From positions 88,312,958-88,376,957 of the forward strand of contig CP136069.1 of assembly GCA_032622095.1 (NCBI GenBank): 64,000 nucleotides of DNA. The letters run 5' to 3'. Below, piece after piece: positions 34,920 to 46,124 of this stretch. Source of the DNA: Siphonodentalium dalli. Taxonomy: Eukaryota; Mollusca; Scaphopoda; Gadilida; Siphonodentaliidae. The notes beneath the pieces were generated by a model. That model was not told the DNA's origin and did not search any database. It was given only the letters and a program-made list of their open reading frames with translations. Position 1 is the first letter of the stretch; each line of letters starts with the position of its first letter. Both the position numbers and the translations under genes were made by a program.

Positions 34920-35035
34920 ATATTTCTTGAAACCTGACTCCATTGTTTTATACTGGTTACTGTTTGGATCTCTGAGTTCCTGGACAAAGTCGCCGTTAAG
35001 TGTGAGGTTGCCTGCAACCTGCTGCTCAACTTCAA
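34920..35035 (-). CDS. SEA-domain membrane protein, SEA domain part 1
   Basis: The acceptor is 'aatcttttgcag' (ending at 35036) and the donor is T|GTAAGT (34919-34914). The 116-nt exon enters in phase 1 and leaves in phase 0. The product runs V-EVEQQVAGNLTLNGDFVQEL, then RDPNSNQYKTMESGFKKY. This is the standard N-terminal half of a SEA domain: a hydrophobic beta strand, then '..eL.dpnS.qY..m...f..y' leading into helix 1. GNLT contains an N-glycosylation sequon (NLT), consistent with an extracellular location. A LINE fragment begins only about 55 bp upstream of the acceptor (35090). Confidence 0.92.
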
Positions 35036-35089
35036 CTGCAAAAGATTTCTTGATTATTAACATGTCAAGTCATTATGTTCGATCTAAAC

Positions 35090-36170
35090 ACGTTTAAGCG
35101 TCTTTATCCGAGCATGGCTAGACCAATTATTGAATATTGCAACACAGCATGGGACTCTCATTTGAAATATAACAAGAGGTGTGCACTCGCGTGCTAGCAT
35201 ACCCCCACCATGGCAAATTCAACCCGCATTATCCGTAAACCCAACAAAAAATATTTTTAACTTTAAAGAAAAATTTGGATTAATAATATCGATATGGTGT
35301 CGTAAGAAGCTTGTTAGCATCCACAAAAAAAAAATCCCAAAATTTTCTTAGTCAAAATAAGTCGAAAATGAAGTGTAATGTTAGGAAAAACAGTCCGAGC
35401 CAACCCTGAGCCGCATCAAGTAGAGAGGGTGTTGTGAGAAGCATGTATACCAAAAATTATTGAAATCGGTTCATATTTGTTAAAGTTATTAAGTCGGACA
35501 GAATTTTCTAAGTCAAAATAAGTAGAAAAGTAAGGCGTAACTTAAAAAAAGAAAGTCGGACCGCACCGCAATTAGCATCATGCGGAGAGGCGGTCCTAAG
35601 GAGATTGCATACAAAAAATTATTGAAATCGGTTCATAGTTGTGCGAGTTATGAGGTCGGTCGGACGGACGGACGGACGGATGGACGGACGGACACACGGA
35701 GGGAGAAAGTTTGACCGACAGACGCAGTCAATCCAGTATACCCCCAATTTTCTTGGAAAGTTGGGGTATAATTAACTGGTTACCTGAGCTAAGGCACCTT
35801 GACTACAGAGATTGACTAGTTCAACTGAACTTAATGTCTGTAAAGTACAGGCGTCTGCTCAGTGATTTAATAGAGACATACAAGTACTTGCATAATCATT
35901 ATAACAATAACACAGATGAACTTTTCCAGAAAGCAACATATTCTAATACGAGAGGACATAATCTCAAGCTACAAATGAAAACCGTTAATAAGAAGTTCAT
36001 AAGTACTTCTTCACACATAGCGTCGTAGTTCATCGGAACAAACTTCCCGAACATGTTGTCATGCCAATTCATTTAGACTTCAAATCACAGCTAGATTGTT
36101 AACTACACATTCTGAAGTTATTGTGACACAATCTATAATCAATTATTGTATATCGAAATAAATAAAACTT
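35090..36170 (+). pseudogene. LINE reverse-transcriptase 3' fragment, split
   Basis: The first part (35090-35173) reads TFKRLYPSMARPIIEYCNTA then WDSHLKYN, the conserved 'RP.lEYcn..W.ph' region just after the reverse-transcriptase core of CR1/Jockey-type LINEs. After a 600-bp insert it resumes at 35774 (NWLPELRHLDYRD, stop, LVQLNLMSVKYRRL) and continues with DLIETYKYLHNHY and SNTRGHNLKLQ, the usual C-terminal segment. Frame breaks follow near 36000. An AATAAATAAAA end lies near 36160. In-frame stop, insertion and frameshifts make it non-functional. Confidence 0.82.
35174..35773 (+). mobile_element. Pearl-like element, family F, nested in LINE
   Basis: It starts 'aagaggtgtgcactcgcg' then 'gcatacccccac', and ends with a hairpin 'tatacccccaattttcttgg' / 'ttggggtataat'. 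Two or three monomers with 'ttttctaagtcaaaataagt' and 'gaaatcggttcata', then (GGAC)n at 35655-35700. It splits the LINE reading frame, so it inserted after the LINE. Confidence 0.75.
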
Positions 36171-36669
36171 GTAGGCCTTTATTTTTTAATGCATGGATTC
36201 TAGGGATGGGTGACGTGTAATAAACACAGAATGACACATGTGATAATTGGTTTGTTGATACGGCACTTGTGCCATCGCGGAAGGATATTAGAGGCTGTGC
36301 TACTCATTTATTCTTCTTCACTTGCACTCATGTAGTATCAATAAGCCCATTAACATATGCCCTTATGTGTATGTTTTGTAGTGCTGTTCACACAATTAAA
36401 GATAAATTTCTGTATAGTTTCAAGAGTATAAAGAAATAAAGCTTTTATCACTAGAATAAAATAAGATCTCCAAAAAAAAATTTGACACATGATAGATATA
36501 AACTGAAATATCACTACATATATTATAAGTATGTTAGTTGTTTTATCGAAATATTTTTTGGAACAATTAATTTATATATTGTATCTATTGTACATGTATG
36601 TGCTGTTATAAGTGTATGGCATAATTGGATAGTCCATGTTAGTACTTTATATAACTTTACTTCACTTAC

Positions 36670-36696
36670 CAATTGATATCTGCTTTGGTGCATCTT
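36670..36696 (-). CDS. SEA-domain membrane protein, 27-nt microexon
   Basis: The acceptor is 'aatttattttacag' (ending at 36697) and the donor is G|GTAAGT (36669-36664). The 27-nt exon is phase 1 on both sides, so it adds nine residues and can be skipped without changing frame. Joined to the TM exon the first codon becomes GAA (Glu), then DAPKQISI, and the last codon is completed to Val by the next exon. It encodes a short hydrophilic linker between membrane anchor and SEA domain. Both splice sites are near consensus and both phases match, which is unlikely by chance; transcript evidence would be needed for certainty. A piggyBac-like MITE lies about 100 bp upstream in the intron. Confidence 0.75.
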
Positions 36697-36792
36697 CTGT
36701 AAAATAAATTTGAAATGTGTATAAGACCCAGTGACAATTAATGAATAAATAAGTAATATCAATTGACACATCTCTAGTTAGGCCACTATTAA

Positions 36793-37034
36793 CCCTTTGA
36801 GTGCCAGGTCCGATTTTTGTATCAACCCATATACCCTGTGCCAATGCAGTCTCTTATATATGCGAGTCGACCATAGGTCGCCTTGCATATATAAGAGAAT
36901 GCATTGGCCTAACATTTTTGTTTTTTGTTTTTTTTTACAATTTTTTTCAATTTTAATAATTTATTCTTATATTCTTTAACAGACTTATTTTGTAGGTTTA
37001 GGGCCGATGAGATCGGCCCCTGGCACTCAAAGGG
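36793..37034. mobile_element. piggyBac-like MITE with TTAA flanks
   Basis: Exact TTAA on both sides (36789-36792 and 37035-37038). Terminal inverted repeats CCCTTTGAGTGCCAGG... and ...CCTGGCACTCAAAGGG, about 16 bp exact. TTAA target sites and CCC-starting ends are the piggyBac hallmark. The 242-bp interior holds the recurrent palindrome (36845-36908) and no open frame. It sits about 100 bp upstream of the SEA-gene microexon. Confidence 0.88.
36845..36908. repeat. Recurrent palindrome inside piggyBac-like MITE
   Basis: 'ccaatgcagtctcttatata' + 'tgcgag' pairs with 'gcatatataagagaatgcat' + 'tgg'. Same stem as the hairpins near 14190, 23262, 24205 and 29230. Confidence 0.85.
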
Positions 37035-37359
37035 TTAAAGTTGAATTGGTCACTCTCCCCTGTTTAGGGTTGGGAAAATTGTGATAAAGTTACCCAGGTT
37101 AAGCAAACCTCACAATATGAAAACGATTTAAAAGTGACTGAGTGAAGTATACTATTATACTGTTCAGTTTTGGCAAGTTATAGCCCTCAGTGAGTATAAG
37201 TTAAGGAAATATAGTACTGGAGGAGGTCATTTTGATCGCAAAAAAATTAGCATTTGGTTGCAATACATGAAATTTTATTAACCTGGGTGACTTTATCACA
37301 ATTCCGCCCAACCTGAGTAACTTCATCAAAATTTCAGGAACCTGGTTAACTTTATCACA

Positions 37360-37880
37360 ACAAGAGCATTGCTAGGGCGTGGCAAAATACGCCCTTTAGC
37401 CATTTTGAATTGTACTACCACAAAATAAATAATACTTTGAGCTTACATTTGAAGAATATCTGATATACCCCTAATTTCAATGCTAAAATACGGTCAAATT
37501 CTAAGTCGAAAATGGCACATAGCCGGCAGTTTTAACTGGAAAATACACATACCAACTTTGGTTCAGATCAAATAATCCAACTGGAGTTATCGGTCTGAAA
37601 CTAAAAATGTTAACAGACAGTCAAATTCGAAGTCACAAAAAGGGCCGCAACTCATGTAAAAACAATTGGACGGACCCATATTCAAACTTGGTCTGTATCT
37701 TTAGCTGGGAAATACACATACTAACTTTGGTTCAGATCAAATAAACCAAACTGAAGTTATCGATCGAAAACCAAAAATGTTAATGGATGGATGGATGGAC
37801 GGACGGACAGATGGAGAGACGGTATGACAGTCGGATGGACAGACTGATAATACGACCTTTTTTCAAAAGGGCATATAAAA
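37360..37880 (+). mobile_element. Pearl-like element, family A, copy 2
   Basis: It starts 'caagagcattgctagggcg' plus 'aaatacgcccttt' and ends 'ccttttttcaaaagggcata', so the ends are inverted. Two to three monomers match those at 985-1530 ('aaccaaaaatgttaa', 'gggccg(c/t)aactcatgtaaaa'). A GGAT/GGAC repeat lies at 37785-37835. The 86- and 128-codon minus-strand frames here are repeat shadows. Confidence 0.7.
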
Positions 37881-38264
37881 ACCAGCGAGAGCAGGGGGGG
37901 GGGATCAGAATTATTTTTACGATTTTTACCTTTCGACCCTTGTTGGGACCCACCCACCACTGAGTCCAATTTTTTTCCGTTTTCGGCAGTTTTTTCCAAC
38001 CATAATTGGACACCCACCCCCCTTTAACACTAAAACAGAGATTTGTGGGGGGAAATTGACTGTAAACAGCTGTATATGAATTTCTGTGCATACTATTTGT
38101 CATGGATGTTAACATTGACATGTAATAGGAACGAGTCATTATGGGGTCATTCGGCCAAAAAAACATGGCTGCCTGCGGCCATCTTGGATTTCAAAATTTG
38201 CAACAAAATACAACACGATAACTGCCTGCAGTCAGTTTTGCAGTTAGAATTACATTATTTCTCT

Positions 38265-38620
38265 TATTATACTTCCATGGTGTAACCAAGTATATTGTTT
38301 TTCTATTGGGGTAGTTTTCCGTTTATTTGAAAATACTCAGAAACTAATTGCAGCAGGACCGCAAGATTTCTAACGAATATAGGCATCTGAGGTCTACTAA
38401 AGATAATGATATCCGGATTTCGGCCCAATGTTTCACGACAGAGTTATAGCCCTTATTCGATTATTTTTCATTATTATTATTATTATACTTCCATGGTGTA
38501 ACCAAGGAAGTATATTGTTTTTGTACTGGTGTCGTTTTCCGTTTATTTGGAAATACTCAGAAACTAATGGCAGTAGGAACGTGAAATCTCTAGCGATTGC
38601 AGGGGGGGGGGGGTCGCGCA
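38265..38620 (+). repeat. ~216-bp tandem duplication
   Basis: 'acttccatggtgtaaccaag' recurs at about 38271 and 38487, followed in both copies by 'tatattgtttttctattggg'-like and 'cgtttatttgaaaatactcag'-like sequence. A related fragment occurs near 40445-40600. A 12-G run (38602-38613) follows. Confidence 0.75.
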
Positions 38621-38719
38621 CAAAAATTCCATATATAGGGCGGGGTGGGTGGGTCATTTGGACCCGGAAAAAATGCGTAAATGACCAAAAATGCTAAGTT
38701 TTTCCTCCACTTAAAATCA

Positions 38720-40200
38720 CTGTTTTTGTGCTCATGTAATCTGTTAATATCAACCATATGACACACTAGGCTATTTAAAACATACTAACCAGAACTAACT
38801 ACCATTTAGGGGTGTATGTATGCTGATGTATGTCAAAATTAATGTACCAGATTTCGACGGATGAAAGATATATTATATATATATAAACAAATCATATAAC
38901 AAACATTAAAACACAAGAACAAACATTTATAATATGCATATCCAAGATAGCATTTCAATTGGATGTCAAAGTGTATGTTATAGCTATACATATACACACA
39001 TGTGTATCTCTTTAAGGGTTTGAACAAAATATAAAGCTGAGTTTATATTGATGAATTCTGTGATGAATTTTGCAATTACTTTTGACAAATTTGTTTACTG
39101 ATATAACATAATTATATGCTCAGACACGATCAGTCGACAATGCTTACATATAAGCATAATTATGAAATGATTACCATCTTCTGTTCTTAATCCACATAAT
39201 GGATATTATTTGTTATCAAGATAAACTTGATGATACAAACAAAAATAACAATTCCACTATATTCCACTGGTTTAAAACTATAAAACAAAATAACTCATAC
39301 AAAAAGTTCATACTATTTGGATAACAATATGAAAGCTTAGCCTTTTGTGATATTAATTCAACCACAATTATTCACAAGTCTATAAGCAGTTACATACTGT
39401 ACAGATACATGTAGTAAGGTAGTATATCTTGGAGTTCCAGTTATTTGACTGCCAATACATATGGTATTGTAATTATTAGTTGCTTGTTCATTATTGGTTG
39501 CTTTGATATTCAATTTAGGATATAGCAGGACAGAGCAATGTAACTATAAAAGTAGCTTTTGGTATTAAAGTCTCAACTTATTCCATATGCAACATAAAGC
39601 TAGAATATAAACATGACTAATATGAACTTTGTTCTTGAAACTAATTATAAATCATACTAACCTGGATCAAACTGCACAGGTAATCTATGCAACTCTCTTC
39701 GTGCGAACTTTCTCAGAGTCACATATCTTAACTAGACAGTCTGATCCAGGATGCTTGTTCTTATAATGGGTTTCCATGTGATATCTCCGCTGGCTTTAAA
39801 CTAAACTTTATACTTTGATAATAAGTTAATAATACTACCAATTCTTCACTAATATTGGTATATGTCAATCTGCACACCAACATGACATACATACATGTAT
39901 TTAGACTGCGAGCTGCTGTGAGTGTGACTTTCCTTGGGTCCCATCATACCCATGTGCAGATATATATCACATAAATAGGGGAGATGAAATTTGTTCTACC
40001 CCTATTACTACAGTATTTCTAGTGGGCCTTGGCTATAAAACATCTTATATTATTGTTATATAAAAGATTATGAAGTTATTGAGGATATCAGGATATGTAT
40101 TACCTCATAATTATTATGTTTTATGGCATTATGCCCAATGTTTTTAAGTGCATGCATTCAGCATTTCCACATTTTATACTAATAGAATTATCTCCCTTTA
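38720..40200. other. Unassigned intronic sequence
   Basis: AT-rich, no gene supported. A piece at about 39661-39730 looks exon-like on the minus strand (open frame, GTTAGT donor), but no acceptor gives a usable phase; see the rejected list. Confidence 0.5.
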
Positions 40201-40974
40201 GAGCAGTTTAGAGGTTTATTAAAATGCTGGGAATAGTATTAAATAATAAGAAACGGAACAATTCTTTGCTAGGCTATTATTTGGTTTATATTTTATGTTT
40301 TTTGTAAGATTTTGGGGGGTGGGTCCCAAAAATTGGGCGGAAAAAAAAAGAAAAAAATTGCAGGTAGAGGGGTGGTGGGTCCCCGAGAGGTGCAAAAACA
40401 TTTTTTTCGCCCTATATATGTAAATTTTTTCCGCGACCCCCCCCTGGCGATTGTAGGCATTCAAGGTCTACTAAAAATAAAGGTATCCGCATGTTGATCC
40501 AATATCTTTTAACAGAGTTATTGCCCTTTTTCGATTATTTTTCATTATTGTTATACTACAGTATTTTTCAACGCCCTAATATCTGAAAGTATTAGGATTA
40601 GAAAACTCAAGATTGGTAAGTATATTGGGGTAAATGAGTTTTATGCCTTTGGCTCATAACGAATATTGTCCGCGTTTATCCGACGGAGTTATCTCCCTTT
40701 ATATAAAAAAATGTGATTTTATTATCTCGGAAATTATAAGAAGCAGAGCATCGAAAATTGGACCGTATGCACACCTCGATATGCCCTACTGCCCACGGGC
40801 ATCAAAACTTGTGTCCGCGCTTTCCCTGCGAAGTTACCGCCCATAAATAGGCAAATCTCTATTTGATTTACTATGCTGTACTCTCGTATCATTCCAGATA
40901 ACTGCATTTGGATTTCATAGTCGTGTTGACCGTTGTCAGTTTAGTCTGAGAAAGAAAATTGAACAGGGTCGGAC

Positions 40975-41700
40975 ATATATTTTGACGCTGGGGTGGGGGC
41001 AAAATTTTCGAGAAAAAACAGTTTTGATTGACATTCATCTATTTAAGTATGTGGATTCCCCGAACGAAAACAAACCCACACCGGAAATGAGTTTTGAAAT
41101 CCGAGAAGAAATGCAAGAGTTACGGGCCCTCAAAGTTTGCAATTTGGGCCCATGTGCTTGTGACCACATCTCCTCCGAAGATGTCGAAGTTTGGATGTCA
41201 ACTGATACGCCAACGTGTGCGGACTGAAGAGGGCACGCGGTGGGCCAAATTTTGCCAGTGTCTGTTCATTATTGTGGGTATGGGGAGGGGTGGTCCGTGG
41301 TACCAATTTTTAATTCTTCTCCGAATCAGATGAAACTTGGAATATAACATCTGCAACATCAGCCGATCTAGAAACTGAAAGAATTTCGAAAATCCATCGA
41401 AAACTGAAAGAATTGCGGGCCCTCAAACTTTGCAATTTTGGGCCCATGCGCTTGATAACACATCTCCTCCGAAGATATCGAACATAGGATGTCATCTGAT
41501 ACGAAAATACGTACGGACTGAAGAGGGCACGCGGTGGGCCAAATTTTGCCAGTGTCGGTTCAGTATTGTGGGTCTGGGGAGGGGTGGTCCGTGATACCAA
41601 TTTTTAATTCTTCTCGGAATCAGATGAAACTTGGAATATAACATCTGCAACATCAGCCGATCTAGAAACTGAAAAAATTGCAATTTTGGGCCCATGTGCT
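40975..41700 (+). repeat. ~293-bp tandem duplication
   Basis: 'gaagagggcacgcggtgggc', 'ggggaggggtggtccgtg' and 'atctgcaacatcagccgatc' occur in both copies (about 41105-41395 and 41398-41690), with a degraded start before. Frames on both strands here differ between copies and are not genes. Confidence 0.8.
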
Positions 41701-42659
41701 TGATAACACTATACACCAGTATGAATAAAGCAAGTTTTATAAGTACAGAGCTCTAAATTTTTTATTGCATATTCCGAATCGGACGAGTAATCCTGACTCG
41801 AATATACCGCCTAAACATGTTTTTACCCAGGACTTTCCGCGTTACGCGTTACGGAAATATTGCAACTATTTTTCCCGCCAAATCCAAACCGGGTGATTAA
41901 AGAGCAAGATTATATCGTAGCAGGTACGTTGATATACTTTATGTACATCCCAGAAGTTTGACGGCTATACTATAAATGTAACATACCCAACGGACAATGC
42001 GTGTCAGGGTGGGTTGAGACTTTAAGAAAATTGCAAAGGGGGGAAAATTCAAACATCGAGATAATTTTGTTTGATGACTACATCTGATGGCTAGTGTTCA
42101 CGCGCATCTAGAGGTCGATTTTCTAATTTTCAGATGGAACGGTTTACTCGTGACAACACTATATATCATAAATATGTATACTTATGTAGTCTATCACTAA
42201 CCGATTTTTAGCCCCAAATCCAAACGGGCTAATGTAGGAACGAGTTTCACGCAGGAACATGTAAGCCGGTATACTGTAGGTACGCCTACAAAATTTGACC
42301 GCTCTACTATAAACGCAACCTGCTCAAGGGAGTGTTTGTGTCGGGTGGGTTCAGATTTGGCAAATTCCACCAAAGATCAAATGGGGAAAATTACTCCGAA
42401 AATCATATATTGAGATAAAAACTTTTCGATGAGTGGATGTGATAAGTAGTATCTAAACGCAAGATTAGTACACTTTTTAATGATTTATATTGAACGGTTT
42501 AACCCTGGTAGCGTATAACGTTGTAACGGGTGATATATATTACTCAAATTCAAACCCTCTCTTCATGACGCAAATTCAAACGGACTTATCAAGAAGCAAG
42601 GCAAATGCATGAACATGCTCACCGATATACTATATAAGTATGTCCGCTCTACTGTAAAA

Positions 42660-43058
42660 GTAACCTATTGTCACGATTTGACAAAAGTTTTCCTAGGTAT
42701 CAAATTTCGTCGAAATCCGATCGTTTTACTCGATTTCACCTTGAACTGACCATTTCGAAGGTCAATGTCAGGTCAGGGTCACGACTTGACCCACCCAAAA
42801 GACTCCCCAGACAAAAGTACCCCTATGTATCGAATTTTGTGGAAATCCGTCTGTTTTACCCGATTTGACCTTCGATTGACCTTTTTGAAGACAAATGTCA
42901 GGTCGGGGTTCACGATTCGACCCGTCCAAAACACTCCCTGGACAAAAGTACCCACATTTATCAGATTTCGTCAAAATCCGTCCAGCAGTTTTCCCGGCCA
43001 TAGCTGACAGACAAACAAACAAACAGACAGACAGATGTACCAAAATATATATTAAATT
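42660..43058 (-). mobile_element. Helitron-like element B, copy truncated at 3' end
   Basis: Three monomers of the 123-bp family ('gacccgtccaaaacactccc', 'ttgaccttcgattgaccttt') end at 'ccaaaatatatattaaa', the 5' side on the minus strand. The hairpin and CTAG end seen in the other two copies are missing. Frames of 66-140 codons here are repeat translations. Confidence 0.65.
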
Positions 43059-43059
43059 T

Positions 43060-46000
43060 AGAAATGTCAATGCAAGTCCACCATCGGATAGTAAGGCACC
43101 AATATGCATTCGCATGAAGAGGAACACACATATACGCATAACACTCACATGGGATGGGATGGAATACCATGGAAGTATATCTGATTCCATGGAATCTGAC
43201 CTCTAGTTCTAAGGTGTTTTAAGCCAAACTCATTGCAAAAACAGTAAAAAAAAACTTGCAGGAAATTGTTATTTGAGTTGTAGAAAAAATTGTTTGTTGG
43301 TCCCATCGACCACCCACTCACCCCGGCATACGTACCCGGAAAACATCCCCCCCCACGAGTGACCAATTCAGCACTCAGGATTTAAGGCCTTCACAAGTTC
43401 ACATGTGAGCTCATGTGAAAAGTCTCAACCTCTACTATAAAACAGCTATCAGCAACAGTTACATGTATATAAATAGATCAACATTGTTCTTATTTTCCGA
43501 GTTATTACGAATAATATTCTCCAATAATAAGATTCTGCATGTTGAAACTTATGGGAAGCCAAATTGACATTTAATAAATAATTGCGGTTAAGTGTATAAT
43601 AATCCCTATTAAATTGCGCTTTATAAGCTTAATAAGAATATTCCCTATTGCGCTTAAAGGGGTACTGTACGCCACATGTTGTTGTTGGTTTATATAGTCT
43701 CCGAGTCGGAGAATAAGGTAACAATTTTTCCATTATTTGAAAGTCTGTTGAGTACGAAGTCATGTTACGGATGACAAATTTACCGGAATGCAAAAATACA
43801 AATTGTCGTTGTCGAGTAATTTTTATAAAGTTTTCAACCAAATGAATCAAATAAAAGTTATATTATATGCATACTAGTCCCATATAATCATTAAAGTTAT
43901 TGTATCGTCGCTAGTCAGTGAGTGGCTTGAGTGTTCTCCCCGTATCATCATAAGGCCAAAGTGAAAAATAGGTGTGTTTCCACTCCCATCCATAAAAAAA
44001 ACAGGTGGCTTTTCACTTTATTTTTTTTTTTCACTTTATTTTTTCGCGGGGAAATTCAAATATCATATTTGTGCTATCTTTCTAATAATTATGTCATTTA
44101 TGAACTTATGGTGAAGGCTAACAAAGTATGTACTGAATTTCAGTGCCTTGTATTTAATCTACATGTGCAAATTGTACATATGTTCATTAATATTCAATAA
44201 AACAACTACTTTCAATATTTACAACAGTGTAGAATAACTTTCCACATAATTGGGCGTCAAGGCCTTTGGGGTGATTCTTTTCATAGACTTGAAAAAAGGT
44301 GTTGCAGTGGGGAACCTTTGTCATTTTGTTTCTGCCTTGCGCCATGTGTATGCATTTAAAAAACTTAAGTACCAACACGTTGCTGGCACTTGTTTGGGAC
44401 GACATGTTGACACTATTTCCCGGATGTTGGCAAAATTGTTTTAGATCTTCCGGTAAATATACACTCCGGCTTCCGTTCGGTAAATTACCGTAGGCCTATA
44501 TCATCCGGTTGTTACAGTCCGTTCTTTTCAGACACCGTTGGAAGTTTTGGGACAGATGTATTCTTTGCGATTGCGTTCGCGTAAATATTGTGTAGCATTA
44601 TTTTGCCGGTATATTTGGGCATGTCGTTAGTTGACGTACATTAATAATGCGGTCATAAACTCATCACCCTAATGCCGCCATGGAGCTTCATTTTACAGTG
44701 TGTCTGAAAACCACGTGCGCGTTTGTTTTTGTTTACAATCTGTTGCTATATCGGTCACAACACGGAATTTTATAGTCAGTGGGTCGATTTAATAACCAAA
44801 TAAGGAGACAATTTTAGTATGCTTGTTTATGTGAGAGGTCTATATATAACAATATAAATAGCAGGCCTCGCATTATCAAAATCAGTGCGAGGCTGCCAAG
44901 GAGGCCCCGCAAAAGAATTTACGAGGCTGCTTTTGTTCGTTGGGGGCCTACATTTGTTTATAGAATCCAAATTAACCTAAAATTGGCTATTCCAAAACTG
45001 CTAACCGACAGTGACATAAATATTTTACTAAATTAGTAAAATTACTACTATTTTGTTTAGGCGAGAGATTAATGTTGATGCATTTCCTCGACATAGTTTG
45101 CAGTATGCCTTCGTGACAAATGACCGACCTTTATCATCAACTGTTGTTTTAATTTCAAAGTTGTCTTTAAAAGTAAATTTGTCAAACGTAGAGACAAGAA
45201 TTGTTTTGTCTTTCTTAACTCTTTCGTTGCCAAGCTAATTTTACACCTAAATTGCCGGAGAATTTATGAGAAAACTGATTTTATTGTGGAAAAGTATGAT
45301 ACAATGAATAGTCTTCTTCTTATGAAATAATGTTTCAAATATCAAGGACATGTATGTATGTGATTAGCCAAAGAATTGCGGGTGAATATTTTGCCGAAGA
45401 ATATTCACGACAATTAAGGGGCATAACTCCTTGTAACCCAAGGAAAATAACTCCAAATAAGGATTTTTTGCAATAATCCAATTGAAAAATGGCCCACAAC
45501 CTGCTATATTCAATATTGGTTTTCTGAGACAGTATTCCAACGATGATGATCTGATAAATCTTTCTACTGTCTTTCTCATTTTTAAAACTTGTAAGAGTAA
45601 ATTAGGGTCTAGTTCTGTTATAGCTGGACCATATGTGACGAGCTACACAATGCAGCAGCCGATTTAGACTTTAGTTGCGACAGTTTACTACGAAAATAGC
45701 TAGGTTTTTTAATTGAGGAAAATGGCAATTTTGACTGTCAAAAAACAAAACAAAAATTGTGATATATAATTAAATCTCTAACTACAAGCTTATCATCATT
45801 GTGCTATAAATACAATAACAGAAATGACACATATGCATGTGGTCTAAACTGTCACTGAGGCACGCTGGGGCCTGTGGGAGTTTATAATCACGCCGTTTGT
45901 TTTAATGAATTACGTTTTTACCTTGAAAAATAGGTGATTCATTCAGCAAAAACGGCAGCATGTTTTATGTACGCAACCGGTGGTCAATCTATGATTGCCC

Positions 46001-46110
46001 CAATCACATTGATTGGACAATCCTACACCGCGCGACGATGTCTCTCACATTGAGCGTCGCCTCGTATAAACTACCTGACTATGTATAAACCTAACTGGTG
46101 AATACGGCCC
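43060..46110. other. Unassigned intronic sequence
   Basis: No supported exon. Contains an 8-C run near 43347-43354, and 'ttaactctttcgttgccaag' near 45219-45238, which resembles one piggyBac-like end; no second end was found. Frames at 43931-44493 and 45364-45667 show no domain-like sequence. Confidence 0.4.
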
Positions 46111-46124
46111 CTGGTGTATCTATA

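Noticed and set aside
39661-39730. Exon-like piece on the minus strand (VTLRKFARRELHRLPVQFDP with donor CCAG|GTTAGT)
   Set aside because: Its exit phase fits the microexon, but no acceptor with a good tract gives the phase 1 entry needed after the TM exon (lengths 70, 65 or 23 nt are not multiples of 3). The TM exon and the microexon already join in phase without it.
45215-45240. TTAACTCTTTCGTTGCCAAG as a second piggyBac-like end
   Set aside because: No matching inverted end or second TTAA was found within reach.
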